From: CAYVQE01 sp964633205
GTDB taxonomy: Bacteria > Myxococcota > B64-G9
Assembly (NCBI GenBank): GCA_964633205.1
Contig: CAZWFN010000243.1
Coordinates: 1-6,021, forward strand
Length of the DNA stretch: 6,021 nt
Direction of reading: 5' to 3'
Position 1 is the first letter of the stretch, and each line of letters opens with the position of its first letter. The position numbers were made by a program, and so were the translations under genes. The notes under the pieces are model-generated. The model saw only the letters and a list, made by a program, of their open reading frames with translations. It did not search any database and was not told where the DNA came from. Of the stretch, positions 5,911-6,021 are shown in pieces.

Positions 5911-5917
5911 CCTCCCC
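5911..5917 (-). promoter_or_regulatory. Ribosome binding site of the tandem NosL gene
   Basis: GGGGAGG on the minus strand, 5 nt before the ATG at 5905. It is the strongest ribosome binding site in the five-gene operon, as expected for the first gene of a translationally coupled set, and it decides the start against the in-frame ATG at 5989. Confidence 0.8.
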
Positions 5918-5976
5918 AACGGCTCCATACCACCTCGACCGCGGGGGCTCAAGCCGGCCCGCGATGGGAGGCATCC

Positions 5977-5997
5977 GCGCTGTCAGCAAATCAGCGC
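5977..5997. repeat. Small inverted repeat upstream of the NosL operon
   Basis: GCGCTG (5977-5982) and CAGCGC (5992-5997) form 6-bp arms around a 9-nt spacer, about 72 nt upstream of the operon start. It could be an operator or a weak hairpin belonging to whatever lies beyond the right edge. No T-tract follows. The rest of 5906-6021 shows no gene and no convincing promoter. Confidence 0.35.
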
Positions 5998-6021
5998 TAC
6001 GTCTAGCTGTCGTGCCAAGAG

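Noticed and set aside
5924..5952. TTGAGC-17-TATGGA as promoter for the NosL operon
   Set aside because: It matches only 4/6 and 3/6 to consensus, and the implied transcription start near 5917 would fall at the ribosome binding site.
5906..5989. Upstream ATG start (5989) for the NosL protein
   Set aside because: It would place 28 charged residues before a clear signal peptide, whereas the ATG at 5905 has GGGGAGG at 5 nt.
6000..6017. TGGCACG on the minus strand as a sigma54 -24 element
   Set aside because: The required TTGC-type -12 element is not present at the correct spacing.

Overview
The window is about 70% G+C and all recognisable coding sequence lies on the minus strand. The high G+C, the Asp/Gly/Cys-rich surface lipoprotein with two MopE-type motifs of the kind common in Myxococcota and other former Deltaproteobacteria, and a NosL-type metal-trafficking operon together suggest a Gram-negative of that group. 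The lineage is an inference; there is no rRNA or other taxonomic marker.

Transcription runs from high to low coordinates. The first unit (5905 down to 1662) is a tight five-gene operon: an exported protein with two NosL domains flanking a degenerate cytochrome-c-like segment (4763-5905), a 97-residue membrane-anchored protein (4473-4766), a MacB/FtsX-type ABC permease (3298-4476), its ATPase (2624-3301), and a polytopic membrane protein whose cysteines are predicted to lie on the periplasmic side (1662-2627). All four junctions are 4-nt overlaps (ATGA, ATGA, GTGA, ATGA), so the genes are probably translationally coupled and made in fixed ratio. The simplest reading is an envelope system in which a Cys-based Cu(I)-type (or other soft metal or thiol) carrier works with an ABC machine and a membrane thiol protein. 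No nosZ, nosD, nosF or nosY is visible, so a role in nitrous oxide reduction is not supported here.

Between the operon and the next gene (1410-1661) lie a 125-bp imperfect inverted repeat (1526-1650), which looks like a mobile or dispersed palindromic element, and then a near-consensus sigma70 promoter (1451-1479) with short repeats just upstream of its -35 box.

That promoter drives the second unit, a large Cys-rich lipoprotein that starts at 1409 and runs off the left edge of the window (469 codons visible, no stop). It has a lipobox, two MopE-type acidic motifs encoded by a near-identical DNA repeat, and five copies of a four-cysteine module. The 116 bases upstream of the operon (5906-6021) hold a strong ribosome binding site and a small inverted repeat but no convincing promoter.
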